Positions 7,762 to 16,607 are shown, counted from the first letter of the stretch. The stretch is DNA of 64,000 nucleotides from Chloroflexota bacterium (GCA_029556265.1 JAKQFH010000012.1:1-64000); one strand, 5' to 3'. Numbers and translations: made by a program. Notes: generated by a model from the letters alone, not told the origin.

Positions 7762-9574
7762 CGAAAATGAATTGGATGACAACGTTCCAATTAAAGGCAA
7801 CGTCCTGAAACGTTTGTTCGGCGCGCTGCGTCCGCATTGGAAACCCCTGCTCGGCGGGGTGCTTGCCATTGTGGTCGTCTCGCTGCTGGATGCCTACTTC
7901 ACGATTCTGAGCAAACGCATTATTGACGAAGGCATCCTGCTTCAGGATAAGGCTGCCGTGCTGCGCTTTTTTGGCATGTACGGCGCGATTGTTGTCGTCC
8001 AGGCAGTTGGCGTGTTTTTCTTCATTTTTCTGGTTGGCGTGCAGGGCGAGGGCGTGCGGTACGAGTTGCGCAAGCAGCTGTTTAATCATCTGCAGCAGCT
8101 CTCACTTTCATACTTCAGCAACACCCCCCTCGGTTGGATTATGTCGCGGGTTACATCCGACACGGAAAAAATGGCGGAGCTGCTGACCTGGGGAATTATC
8201 GACACAACCTACGCGGCAGTGAGCATCGTGGTTTCTGCCGTGTTTATGTTCTCGATAAATTGGCAGTTGGCATTGATTGTTCTTTTGTCCTTGCCTGCGA
8301 TGATGTACGCTGCCCTAAAATTCCGAACGCGAATTTACCATCACTACCGGCTGTCGCGCAAAGCGAATTCGAAGATGACTGCCAGCCTGAACGAAAATAT
8401 CACCGGCGTGCGTGTGGTTAAAGCCCTGCGGCGCGAAGACCGCAACCTCCAGGATTTTAAGGCGCTCTCAACCGCCATGTATCGCTCCAGTTACCGCGCG
8501 GCATACCTCTCGGCCCTGTTTCAGCCGACCATTCAGGTGATTAGCGCTGTTTCCCTGGGTCTCATCCTGTGGCGCGGCGGCATTAAAGTGGAACTTGGCA
8601 GCATGACCATTGGCGGCTTGCAAGCTTTCGTTTCCTATATCATGATGATTCTCTGGCCAATCCAAGACCTGGCGCGGGTCTACGCGGACATGCAAAACGC
8701 GGTGGCCTCTTCCGAACGCGTGTTCTCGTTGATAGACACCCAACCAGGCATTCATAACCGCCCGGATGCCGTAAGCGCCGCTTCGCTGGCCGGCGACATT
8801 GACTTTGAAGGGGTTTCCTTCCGTTATGAGGAAGACGAACCGGTTATCCAGAATCTCAGCTTCCACATTCCATATGGTCAGACCGTGGCTCTGGTGGGCC
8901 CTACTGGCGGCGGGAAAACCACAATCGTGAACCTGCTCTGCCGCTTCTACGAACCAACCGAGGGCGTCATCCGGATTGCCGGCACGGATTACCTGAACCT
9001 GACGCTGGAAACGATTCAATCGCGGATTGGCGTCGTTTTACAGACCCCGCATCTCTTCTCTGGCAGCATCCGCGAAAACATCCGTTATGGAAAGCTGGAC
9101 GCGACGGATGAGGAAGTTGAAGACGCGGCAAAGCTGGCAGGCGCTCACAACTTCATCACCCATTTTGAACATGCCTATGAGCAGAATGTTGGCGAAGGCG
9201 GTAATTTGCTATCCGTCGGACAAAAGCAGCTGATTAGCATCGCGCGCGCCATCCTTTCCAACCCGGATATCTTCGTGATGGACGAGGCTACCAGCTCGGT
9301 AGACACGCTGACCGAGGCGCTTATCCAGAACGGTATGGAGAAATTGATGACCGGTCGCACCAGCTTCATCATCGCGCACCGTCTCTCCACCATCAAAAAC
9401 GCGGATGTCATCCTTGTTATCCGGGATGGTCAGATAGCGGAAAGCGGCAACCATAAGTCGTTAATGCTCCTGAAAGGGCACTATTATAAGCTCTACACCC
9501 AACAGTTCCGGCATGAACTTGAAACGCAGCTGGACCCATACCTGGATGCTCCCGCGGTTCCCGGGCTGAATTAG
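7745..9574 (+). CDS. ABC exporter half-transporter, partner subunit with degenerate signature motif
   Basis: 609 residues from the GTG at 7745, which has AGAGGA 8 bases upstream; a TTG at 7739 is possible but lies too close to that site. Same architecture as the preceding gene. Walker A is GPTGGGKTT (385-393), the signature reads LSVGQ (489-493) instead of LSGGQ, and Walker B is followed by the canonical Glu514 (MDEATSSVD). Combined with the partner's intact LSGGQ this gives one hydrolysis-competent site, and the other site is degenerate on both faces. The 17-base overlap with the upstream gene suggests translational coupling and equal expression, as expected for an obligate heterodimer in the cytoplasmic membrane. 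Confidence 0.9.
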   Translation: MSTYYDENELDDNVPIKGNVLKRLFGALRPHWKPLLGGVLAIVVVSLLDAYFTILSKRIIDEGILLQDKAAVLRFFGMYGAIVVVQAVGVFFFIFLVGVQGEGVRYELRKQLFNHLQQLSLSYFSNTPLGWIMSRVTSDTEKMAELLTWGIIDTTYAAVSIVVSAVFMFSINWQLALIVLLSLPAMMYAALKFRTRIYHHYRLSRKANSKMTASLNENITGVRVVKALRREDRNLQDFKALSTAMYRSSYRAAYLSALFQPTIQVISAVSLGLILWRGGIKVELGSMTIGGLQAFVSYIMMILWPIQDLARVYADMQNAVASSERVFSLIDTQPGIHNRPDAVSAASLAGDIDFEGVSFRYEEDEPVIQNLSFHIPYGQTVALVGPTGGGKTTIVNLLCRFYEPTEGVIRIAGTDYLNLTLETIQSRIGVVLQTPHLFSGSIRENIRYGKLDATDEEVEDAAKLAGAHNFITHFEHAYEQNVGEGGNLLSVGQKQLISIARAILSNPDIFVMDEATSSVDTLTEALIQNGMEKLMTGRTSFIIAHRLSTIKNADVILVIRDGQIAESGNHKSLMLLKGHYYKLYTQQFRHELETQLDPYLDAPAVPGLN

Positions 9575-9585
9575 GGCAAACAAGC

Positions 9586-10368
9586 ATGCGATTCGCGGTC
9601 AACTATTCGGTCCCCATGGCAAAGCTCCTGCAAGAAGGCGCGCTCAGCTGTGATTTGCTGAAGTGCCCGGAGTGGGAAGGTATTGTCGCAGCCGCCCGAC
9701 CGCTGCGGCCGGTGCACGTTCACTTTGAAATCGTGGTCGGGAACGGCGGTTTTGAACATTTGGACTTCCGGCTTATCCGGGAAATGCTTGCCAGTACCGA
9801 AACGCCCCATCTGAACTGCCACCTGCTGAGCCGCCCGGAGTTGGACCCATCAAACCGGGCAGACCGCAAGGCGCTGCTCGAAGACTGGGTGGCAGGCATG
9901 ACCTACCTTAAATCCCAGGTGCCCGGCTGTCCGCTCGTCGCAGAGAACCTGCCCTACATTCCTGGTTTTTACGGTGGGGAAGCCGGCGCCTCGCCGGAAA
10001 TCATCGCGCAGGCGCTTCAGGAGGCGGACGCGGGCTTGTTGTTTGACCTCTCGCACGCCCGTATTTGCTGCCATTACCTCGGTTTGGATATTAAAGAATA
10101 TACCGCCAGCCTGCCGATGGATAAATTGGCTGAACTGCACATAACCGGGCTGCGCTTTTACAGCGGTTACCTGAGCGACCATTTTGAGCTGCGCGGTGAA
10201 GATTGGGAAGCGGTCGAATGGGCGCGGGCTCAAATTCGCGCGGGCGTATGGCGAGAGCCGGAAGTTGCCGCTTTTGAATACGGCGGCGTTGGAGAGGTTT
10301 TTGGCTGGCGAACCCAGGAATGGGTGCTGCGGGAGCAGGTGCCGCGCCTGGCAGAGCTATTTTCGTAA
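9586..10368 (+). CDS. DUF692-like (MNIO-type) TIM-barrel protein, putative multinuclear iron oxidase
   Basis: 260 residues, starting 11 bases after the exporter genes and so very probably co-transcribed. Motifs follow the DUF692/MbnB-TglH-ChrH layout: an early His-rich strand (PVHVHFEI), a second strand HLNCHLLSRPELD, the strand VAENLPYIP, the Asp/His strand LLFDLSHARICCHYLG, LAELHITGL, SDHFELRG, and a late acidic strand EVAAFEYGG. In this family such residues bind two or three iron ions, and characterised members modify cysteine or other residues of ribosomal peptides. A sugar-isomerase/endonuclease IV-type TIM barrel is the alternative. No peptide substrate gene or partner protein is evident beside it. 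Family placement is by eye and moderately confident. Confidence 0.6.
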   Translation: MRFAVNYSVPMAKLLQEGALSCDLLKCPEWEGIVAAARPLRPVHVHFEIVVGNGGFEHLDFRLIREMLASTETPHLNCHLLSRPELDPSNRADRKALLEDWVAGMTYLKSQVPGCPLVAENLPYIPGFYGGEAGASPEIIAQALQEADAGLLFDLSHARICCHYLGLDIKEYTASLPMDKLAELHITGLRFYSGYLSDHFELRGEDWEAVEWARAQIRAGVWREPEVAAFEYGGVGEVFGWRTQEWVLREQVPRLAELFS

Positions 10369-10587
10369 GCCGGCTTCTTAGCCTGCCCGCTTTAATCCAA
10401 ACAGGCGAACGCGGCCAGGCTGCGTGGATAAATTCTCTCTTTGGTTAAACGCGGCGGCTTTGGGGCCGCCTGCGTCAATCGTTTGAATACGGATATCACC
10501 TCAACTTACACGAGGCGGCGATTTACGTGCGCGCCGCGCTCACCCTTTAGTGTTCACCAGCAATCCCCAGTGACAAGCCACCCGAAA

Positions 10588-10636
10588 GCCTGCCAAGGCT
10601 GTGCCCCGCGGGGTTAATCTCATTAAGTTGGCAGGC
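10588..10636. repeat. inverted repeat with nested hairpins, unexplained
   Basis: GCCTGCCAA (10588-10596) and TTGGCAGGC (10628-10636) are perfect inverted copies. Inside them are a self-complementary CCCCGCGGGG and a TTAAT/ATTAA mini-hairpin, so a transcript could fold into a closed two-hairpin junction. It lies 72 bases upstream of the prfA -10 box. It might be an operator, a small RNA or a remnant element. Confidence 0.5.
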
Positions 10637-10704
10637 ATAAAAATGGGTAATTCAGAAATTCAGGTTAAGGTTGATAAAAAAATCCCGAAATTTCCTTATA
10701 GGAG

Positions 10705-10713
10705 TGGTATAAT
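10705..10713 (+). promoter_or_regulatory. extended -10 promoter of prfA
   Basis: TGG followed by TATAAT forms an extended -10 (10705-10713). No good -35 is present. Only 12 bases separate the hexamer from the prfA ATG and no Shine-Dalgarno is visible, so the mRNA leader would be absent or a few bases long. Confidence 0.65.
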
Positions 10714-10725
10714 CCTTCGGCTAAT

Positions 10726-11808
10726 ATGGAAACACAGCTGGAAGATAAACTCAAAATTATTCTCGGGCACTTTGCGGAGCTCGAACTAAAACTCGCCGAG
10801 GCGGGTTCCGACTACCAACTGGTGGCGGAGCTTTCCAAAGAGCGCTCAGAACTTGAGCCCGTGGTCAACCTTGCCCAGCAGTATAACGCCGCCCATTCTC
10901 AACTGGAAGAGACAAAAGCCCTGCTTGGCAGCGCTGAAGGCGAAATGCGCGAACTCGCCGAACAGGAGCTTCAGGAGCTCAGCGAACAGCTTGACCGGGT
11001 TCAGGCTGAATTGCGCTCCCTCCTGGTCCCAAAAGACCCGCGCGACAACCGCAACGTTATCATAGAAATTCGGGCCGGCACTGGCGGCGATGAAGCCGCC
11101 CTCTTTGCGGCCGACCTGCTGCGCATGTACCTGCGCTATGCCGACTTGCATCACTACAAGACCGAAATCCTCTCCGCAAATGAAATCGGCATTGGCGGCT
11201 ATAAAGAAGTCACTTTCTCGGTGAAAGGCAAAGGCGCCTATTCCCGTCTGAAGTTCGAATCCGGCGTGCACCGCGTCCAGCGTGTGCCTGAAACCGAATC
11301 CCAGGGGCGCATCCACACGTCCACGGTTACCGTGGCCGTCCTGGCAGAAGTTGAAGACGTGGAGATTGATATCCCCGAATCGGATATTCAGGTGGATGTG
11401 TACCGTTCTGCCGGCGCTGGCGGGCAAAACGTTCAGAAGAACATGACCGCCGTGCGCATCACCCACCTCCCGACCGGTATAGTCGTCGCCTGTCAGGACG
11501 AGCGTTCCCAGCTGCAAAACCGCCTGCGCGCGATGGGCGTGCTGCGGGCGCGTTTGTATGAAATTGAACACCAAAAGCGCCAATCTGAACAGGACGCCAC
11601 CCGACGCTCCCAAATTGGCACAGGCGAACGCAGCGAGAAAATCCGCACCTATAATTACCCGCAATCGCGCGTGACCGATCACCGCATCAATCAGTCCTCC
11701 TTCAACCTGGCGGGCGTGATGAGCGGTACGGAATTGGATACCTTCATCGATGAGCTGCAGTTCGCCGACGAAGCTGACCGCCTGGCGAATTATGAAACTT
11801 CCGACTGA
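10726..11808 (+). CDS. prfA: peptide chain release factor 1
   Basis: 360 residues, normal RF1 length. RF1 recognises UAA and UAG in the ribosomal A site and triggers peptide release. The codon-recognition tripeptide is of the PxT type (Pro188-Glu189-Thr190, in RVPETESQGR), and the catalytic GGQ is at 232-234 (SAGAGGQNVQ). The SPF tripeptide of RF2 is absent. The N-terminal helical domain and the GTGGDEAALFA segment are typical. It heads a prfA-prmC-tsaC operon. The gene appears to be expressed from an mRNA with almost no leader. Confidence 0.97.
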   Translation: METQLEDKLKIILGHFAELELKLAEAGSDYQLVAELSKERSELEPVVNLAQQYNAAHSQLEETKALLGSAEGEMRELAEQELQELSEQLDRVQAELRSLLVPKDPRDNRNVIIEIRAGTGGDEAALFAADLLRMYLRYADLHHYKTEILSANEIGIGGYKEVTFSVKGKGAYSRLKFESGVHRVQRVPETESQGRIHTSTVTVAVLAEVEDVEIDIPESDIQVDVYRSAGAGGQNVQKNMTAVRITHLPTGIVVACQDERSQLQNRLRAMGVLRARLYEIEHQKRQSEQDATRRSQIGTGERSEKIRTYNYPQSRVTDHRINQSSFNLAGVMSGTELDTFIDELQFADEADRLANYETSD

Positions 11809-12649
11809 CGCAAGCCTGGCGGAACTCCAGCACGCGCTTCAACAACAACTCCCTCCCAACCTTGACGATACAAACGCGAGTGCGCTCGTCTTGCTTTCGC
11901 ATGTATTACAAACTCCCAAGACCTGGGTGCTGGCACACCCTGAAGCCCGACTCAACTCCGAGCAGCATCAGCGCTTCGTGAAGCTGGTTCAGCGCTTCGC
12001 GGAGGGCGAACCGCTCCCGTATCTGACGGGCAGACAGGAATTTTTCGGCTTGGAATTTAAGGTCTCTCCCGCGGTGCTAATCCCCCGACCGGAAACAGAA
12101 CTCCTGGTGGAAGAAGCCCTGGCTTGGCTGCGCGCTCAACCAGACCCGCTCAGCGCGCTGGACCTGGGCACCGGTTCCGGCTGTATCGCGGCAGCGCTGG
12201 CCAGCCGCCTACCCTCCCTGCGCGTCACGGCTCTGGATATCTCCGCCGACGCGCTGTCTCTCGCCGCGGAAAACGCCCGCGCTTTGCGGGTGTCGGAGCG
12301 GGTCACCTTTATGCAAGCTGACCTTATCCCTTCGGCGCTCCCCAGGTTCAACCTCATCTGCGCCAACCTCCCTTACATTCCCACGCATCAGCTTAGCGCG
12401 GTGAACAGCCTCCCCTATGAGCCCGCCCAAGCCCTGGATGGCGGCACGGACGGCTTGCGTCTGCTGAGGCGTTTTTTCAACCAGGCGCCGCGCCATCTTT
12501 CTCCGGGCGGTCTCTTATTGGCAGAAACCGAAGCTGATTTGGGCGCCGAAACGCGTTCACTCGCGCTGGAAGCTTTCCCCGACGCTCAGGTAGACCTGCT
12601 CAAGGACCTTAACCAACGGGACCGGCTGGTGCGGGTACAATTGGCATGA
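11792..12649 (+). CDS. prmC: release factor glutamine methyltransferase
   Basis: 285 residues from the ATG at 11792, overlapping the end of prfA by 17 bases; an upstream in-frame ATG at 11750 would give 299 residues. PrmC methylates the Gln of the GGQ motif of RF1 and RF2 using S-adenosylmethionine, matching its position after prfA. Visible are the N-terminal helical domain, GREFFGLEF-like region, IPRPETELLVEEAL, the SAM loop ALDLGTGSGCIA, and the motif IV tetrapeptide, read here as NLPY (192-195) instead of the usual NPPY. Confidence 0.95.
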   Translation: MKLPTDASLAELQHALQQQLPPNLDDTNASALVLLSHVLQTPKTWVLAHPEARLNSEQHQRFVKLVQRFAEGEPLPYLTGRQEFFGLEFKVSPAVLIPRPETELLVEEALAWLRAQPDPLSALDLGTGSGCIAAALASRLPSLRVTALDISADALSLAAENARALRVSERVTFMQADLIPSALPRFNLICANLPYIPTHQLSAVNSLPYEPAQALDGGTDGLRLLRRFFNQAPRHLSPGGLLLAETEADLGAETRSLALEAFPDAQVDLLKDLNQRDRLVRVQLA

Positions 12650-12662
12650 CAGGAAACAACGA

Positions 12663-13286
12663 ATGCAAACCCGCGTCCTTTCCACAGAACACCCGCAGGC
12701 ATTAGACCTGGCCCTGGAAACCTTGCGCGCCGGAGGCCTGGTTGTGTTCCCGACCGATACCCTGTATGGGCTGGGCTGCAATCCAAACAACTCTGCCGCG
12801 CTGGCATCCCTATATGCCGCCAAGAACCGGCCAACCCTGAAAGCCATCCCAGTTCTGATTGGCGAGACCGGGCAGCTGCAAAACCTTATCACCGCGCTCC
12901 CGCCGATTGCCGCCCGCCTGATAACCCGCTATTGGCCCGGCCCGCTCACCCTTGTGCTGCCCCGGAACCCCGCCCTGCCGCCCGAGCTTACCCCATACCC
13001 AGGCCTGGCGGTGCGCATGCCCAACCACCCCTTCGCGCTCGCGCTGCTGCGGGCGGCCGGTCCATTGGCAGTCACCAGCGCGAATATCTCTGAACACGAA
13101 AACCCGCAAGACGCCGCGGGCGTCCGCGCGCAGCTGGACGGCAAGGTGGAATTAATCCTGGACGGCGGTCGACTCAGCGGCGGCACGGCTTCAACAATAA
13201 TCGACTGCATGGACGCTGAACCGAAGCTGCTCCGGGAAGGCCCCATTCGTTTTGAAGACGTTCTGACATCCCAGGCTGAAGATTGA
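12663..13286 (+). CDS. tsaC: L-threonylcarbamoyladenylate synthase (Sua5/YciO/YrdC family)
   Basis: 207 residues. It makes threonylcarbamoyl-AMP from threonine, bicarbonate and ATP, the first step of t6A37 modification of ANN-decoding tRNAs. The transferase TsaD is encoded at 23406. Typical segments are GGLVVFPTDTLYGLG, the KNRPTLKAIPVLI stretch (KxR motif), a WPGPLTLVL motif, VRMPNHPFAL and TSANISEHENP. It lacks the extra C-terminal Sua5 domain, so it is the short TsaC form. It begins 13 bases after prmC in the same operon. Confidence 0.93.
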   Translation: MQTRVLSTEHPQALDLALETLRAGGLVVFPTDTLYGLGCNPNNSAALASLYAAKNRPTLKAIPVLIGETGQLQNLITALPPIAARLITRYWPGPLTLVLPRNPALPPELTPYPGLAVRMPNHPFALALLRAAGPLAVTSANISEHENPQDAAGVRAQLDGKVELILDGGRLSGGTASTIIDCMDAEPKLLREGPIRFEDVLTSQAED

Positions 13287-13536
13287 CCGTCCGGGAATTG
13301 ACCCGCGGCTAAAAACCGGTTTTTGCGAACTGACAAATGGCATGCGCAGGCAAAAAAGCCGGAGGAATGCCTTCCCTTCGCCCGGTTATCCAACCCCAAA
13401 AATTATTTTCCCGGAATTTTCCGTCTGAGCGCTCCCACATTCATATCGGGAGAGAGCGAATGTTATTCCCAGGCGCGGGAGAAGGCAAGCGCGGCTGTTA
13501 CTCCCCCCTTCACCAGGCCGCCCTTAAAACAAACAA

Positions 13537-13558
13537 GCTGCCCGGATTGCCGGGCAGC
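13537..13558 (-). terminator. intrinsic terminator after the DUF4349 gene
   Basis: GCTGCCCGG and CCGGGCAGC make a perfect 9-bp stem with loop ATTG. On the minus strand a T-rich stretch (TTGTTTGTTTT) follows. It ends the metH-DUF3048-phosphoesterase-DUF4349 transcription unit. Confidence 0.85.
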
Positions 13559-13584
13559 CTGTGGGTATGTTCCAGAAACCGGTC

Positions 13585-14514
13585 TTATTCTTTAGGCTCT
13601 GTTTGGGCTTTTTCCGCCGCGGCTGCTTTTCGGGCTGCCTTGCGCTTCTTCGAAGCCCGGACAATCAGGTAAATAATCAGCCCAATCGGCAGCAGGAAAG
13701 GCACCCAGGTAATCACAAACCAAATCAAACCGGTACCCACCTTCTGGGCGGCACTGATCAGCGCCTGCACAGCTTTCTTTGCCTCGCCGGAAGGCTTCCA
13801 GGAGCCAATCTGAATTGGTTGAAGCGATGCCTCTGCGACGAAATCCACGGCAACGGAAGAAAGCGCGGCAGACTCTTCCAGATATTTGATGTGACCTTTC
13901 AGCACTTCAATTTCGCCGCGGATGTTGGTCAGTTCTCGGAAGATGTCCAGCGTGTATTGCAGGTCGGTGGCGCTATCCAGCAATTTCACCAGCTGCTGCT
14001 CCGCCGCTTCCAGGTTGCGCAGTCGGGATTGAGAATCCACATAATCCGACGTGACATCTTCACCGCTCACGCTTTCCGAGATTACGCCGTTCTCACCATC
14101 CGCGGCCATTTCCCGGATTTTCTGCATCGCCTCGTCCAGGCGCTCCGCCGGAACCCGAATAGTTACCGAAGTTTGCGCGTATTGCTTGCCGCTGCTGTCC
14201 ACGGAATTCCATTGGTTGGAGGTGACAACGTAACCACCCATCGCTTCTGCCATTTTCATCACCGAACGCATCGCGCTGGATGGGTCAGCGACGGAAACGC
14301 GCATAGTGCCCTGCTTTATGACCAGGCGTTCAGTACTTCCTGCCGCGGAACTTGAGCCGGCTGAACTGGATTCTCCATAACTGCCCGCGTCTTTGCTCTG
14401 TTGAGCGGAGGGCGCGTAAGGGGCCATTTCGACCGGCGCATTGCTCGCCCTACTGGCGCAAGCGCTCAGGGCCAACACAAGAACGATACTAAGCAATATC
14501 CAACGCTTCTTCAT
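13585..14514 (-). CDS. DUF4349 family lipoprotein
   Basis: 309 residues. The lipobox LSACA follows a 15-residue hydrophobic signal. Then comes a Ser/Gly/Ala-rich linker, a DUF4349 body (about 62-235) with the typical GTMRVSV start, GGYVVTSNQW, the VRVPAERLDEAM-like segment, and a coiled-coil-like helical pair containing LRNLEAAEQQLVKLL and GEIEVLKGHIKYLEE. One membrane segment lies near 265-288, with a short Lys/Ala-rich cytoplasmic tail. The protein would therefore be tethered at both ends. Family members are often annotated as putative lipoproteins of unknown function. AGGAG precedes the ATG. Confidence 0.85.
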   Translation of the reverse strand: MKKRWILLSIVLVLALSACASRASNAPVEMAPYAPSAQQSKDAGSYGESSSAGSSSAAGSTERLVIKQGTMRVSVADPSSAMRSVMKMAEAMGGYVVTSNQWNSVDSSGKQYAQTSVTIRVPAERLDEAMQKIREMAADGENGVISESVSGEDVTSDYVDSQSRLRNLEAAEQQLVKLLDSATDLQYTLDIFRELTNIRGEIEVLKGHIKYLEESAALSSVAVDFVAEASLQPIQIGSWKPSGEAKKAVQALISAAQKVGTGLIWFVITWVPFLLPIGLIIYLIVRASKKRKAARKAAAAEKAQTEPKE

Positions 14515-14588
14515 CTCTATTCTCCTTATTTAATCATGCCTTCTACGCATAAGACGCGGAAACACCGGATTTGTTCCGCAAACAGACT

Positions 14589-15314
14589 TCAGATTCCCTC
14601 CGCCAGGCGGTAAGCGTGTCTGGGCGGGAGCCCGAGCGCCAAAATGCGCTCCTGCACGGGTCGATAATCATATACCACCCGATGAAAACTCCAGATATCC
14701 TCCAAGTCATCCCAAATGACATAAGAAGCCAGCGGGCTGCGGTCGCGCGGCTGCCCGACCGAGCCGGGGTTAAGAATAAACTGCTTTTCAGACCGCCACA
14801 TATCGCCCGAAGCAGGGAGCAAGACTTCCGGTTGTTTCAGCTGGTCATCCGCGAAGATTACAGGGATATGAGAATGCCCAACCAGGCACACCTGAGTCTC
14901 AAACGCCAGAAAGTTTTCCTTGGCTGTTTTGGCGCTCAGGATATATTCCCAGATAGGGTTTCGCGGGCTGCCGTGGGCGAGCGTAACCCCGGCCTCAACG
15001 CGCAGCACTTCGAGGCTTTCCAAAAATTCGCGCGAAGCCTCAGTCAAAAGGCGCTCCTGAATGTGGACAGCCGCGCTGGCTTCGCGATTAAACGATTCGG
15101 TATCAATAAAACCCATCGCCGCCGCGTCGTGGTTGCCCAGGATGCAAACCAAATCCGGCAGGTCTTCCAGCATCTGAATGCATTCATTAGGGTCCGGTCC
15201 ATATCCGATGACATCCCCCAGGCACCAGGCGCGGTCAAAGCTGCCGGCGTCCGCCAGGACAGCTTCTAAAGCGTCCGCGTTGGAATGGATGTCGGATATT
15301 ACCAAAGTGCGCAT
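14589..15314 (-). CDS. metallophosphoesterase (YfcE/MJ0936-type phosphodiesterase)
   Basis: 241 residues from the ATG at 15314, four bases past the stop of the upstream DUF3048 gene; a longer frame exists but has no support. All calcineurin-like motifs are present: DIHSN, GDVIGYGPDPNE, GNHD, a central His (LAHGSP) and GHSHIP, which bind a two-metal centre. The family hydrolyses phosphodiesters or phosphomonoesters; this branch resembles archaeal MJ0936-like phosphodiesterases. It is cytosolic, and the substrate is not predictable from sequence. Position suggests co-transcription with the flanking lipoprotein genes. Confidence 0.88.
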   Translation of the reverse strand: MRTLVISDIHSNADALEAVLADAGSFDRAWCLGDVIGYGPDPNECIQMLEDLPDLVCILGNHDAAAMGFIDTESFNREASAAVHIQERLLTEASREFLESLEVLRVEAGVTLAHGSPRNPIWEYILSAKTAKENFLAFETQVCLVGHSHIPVIFADDQLKQPEVLLPASGDMWRSEKQFILNPGSVGQPRDRSPLASYVIWDDLEDIWSFHRVVYDYRPVQERILALGLPPRHAYRLAEGI

Positions 15315-15318
15315 GGGC

Positions 15319-16509
15319 CTAAGGAAGGCGGAAGGTGAAAAACCACTCAGCGCTGCCAACTTCCAGGCTGGAATTGGCGCCAATCAGATTAATCCAGGTG
15401 TTGCCGGGTTTGAGTGGGAAGAGATTGCCTTGCGCGTCAAAGAATTGCAGGGGCTTCCCCTGGTTGGTAGCTTTCCAGGTGACCTCGAATGCCTGCCCAT
15501 CCCGGAATACTATCGCTTTCATTCCGCTGGTGTTATCCCATACCGCGATATCGTGAAGGACGCTGCTGTATTCGGTATAAGTGGCGTACGCCATAATGAC
15601 GTTCGAAAAACCCAGCTGTTCATTGTTCAGACGGTCCACCAAGGGTATCATTTCGGAATAATTATCCGCGTTCTCAATCCAACGCAGGTATTTGCCGCTG
15701 GTCGCGTCGTACACCCACTCACCTTTGTCCAGGAAGTTGTAAAACAGGGTGGCTTTGTCCGCCTTTTGTCCGCCCGAAGGAAGGCTGGAATCAAAGAGCA
15801 TGCCGGTCAAATCCTGTTTACTCTCTGTCACGCCGCGCGCTGCCATCTGGGTGGTGATGTCCGCGCTGTTGGCAAACACCCCTACGACCGTATAGTCATC
15901 CCGACACAATCCCGGGCAATTACCCTCGGTAAGAATGCGGTTGCCCAGCAGCTCATAGATTCGCGGGAGGACGTTTTCCTCATTGGCGCCGCTGAAAGCC
16001 AGCACAGCCTGATACAACCGCGCCAGTTCAGGGTCCACCAACCTGCCAGAACGAACGGGGCCAATCTTGGGGGCATCCTGCCCATAGAAAAGAGCCGCGA
16101 AGCGGTTTGAGCCCTCCCCGATGTAGTACTCCCAGACGATATCGGCATAGGATAAGCCGGCGTGCGGTCTGCCCACCGCCGGATAGTTGGCGACCTTGAC
16201 AATTACCGGACGGCGGTTCAACAGGCTGGGGTCAGCCACTTTTAAGTCGGTCAGCGGGTTCACGTCATCCGGAAAATTATCCGGTCCGATGGATGTCACC
16301 ACCGTCGGGGTTGGGGTCGGGGTACTCGTCGCCGTGGGGGCGGGGGTCTCCGTGGGAGGAGGGAGCGTTGGCGCCATCGCGGTCAGCGTCTGCGCGACCG
16401 CGGTTTGCTCCATGTCATTAAGGTTAATTTGTGAATTTTGAGTGCACCCGGCAATCAACAGGGCTGCAATCAGCAGCGTTCCCGCAACCAGTATCGTTTT
16501 TGTTCTCAT
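15319..16509 (-). CDS. DUF3048 (YerB-like) lipoprotein
   Basis: 396 residues. The signal ends in lipobox LIAGC, followed by a Thr/Pro-rich linker (about 45-70). The rest matches the two-part DUF3048 fold: RPVIVKVANYPAVGRPHAGLSYADIVWEY, GSNRFAALFYGQ, IGPVRSGRLVD and a C-terminal half with GKYLRWIENADNY, GKPLQFFDAQGN and PGNTWINLIG. YerB-like proteins are extracellular lipoproteins of unknown role. AAGGTG precedes the ATG. It is separated from metH by about 100 bases without an obvious terminator, so it may be read through from metH. Confidence 0.87.
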   Translation of the reverse strand: MRTKTILVAGTLLIAALLIAGCTQNSQINLNDMEQTAVAQTLTAMAPTLPPPTETPAPTATSTPTPTPTVVTSIGPDNFPDDVNPLTDLKVADPSLLNRRPVIVKVANYPAVGRPHAGLSYADIVWEYYIGEGSNRFAALFYGQDAPKIGPVRSGRLVDPELARLYQAVLAFSGANEENVLPRIYELLGNRILTEGNCPGLCRDDYTVVGVFANSADITTQMAARGVTESKQDLTGMLFDSSLPSGGQKADKATLFYNFLDKGEWVYDATSGKYLRWIENADNYSEMIPLVDRLNNEQLGFSNVIMAYATYTEYSSVLHDIAVWDNTSGMKAIVFRDGQAFEVTWKATNQGKPLQFFDAQGNLFPLKPGNTWINLIGANSSLEVGSAEWFFTFRLP

Positions 16510-16607
16510 TCGGTCACCTTCTTTCAGCCCTTAATTGTACCGCAGGAAAGCCGGGTAGGATTTGTCAGCCTCCGAAGCGACCCCATAAGCCGCGCGCTCC
16601 ACAAACT

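Larger units (their letters stand above)
10369..10725. other. intergenic region before prfA with inverted repeats
   Basis: About 360 bases without a credible gene. It contains a GC hairpin (GGCGGC/GCCGCC, near 10452-10469), the larger inverted repeat at 10588-10636 and the prfA promoter at its right end. No T-tract follows the first hairpin, so it is not an obvious terminator. Confidence 0.6.

Noticed and set aside
10601-10789. Small frame after the MNIO-like gene as a peptide precursor
   Set aside because: It runs into prfA in another frame, spans the prfA promoter and shows no leader/core pattern.
13311-13324. Palindrome AAAAACCGGTTTTT after tsaC as terminator
   Set aside because: No loop and a weak stem; more likely a chance palindrome.
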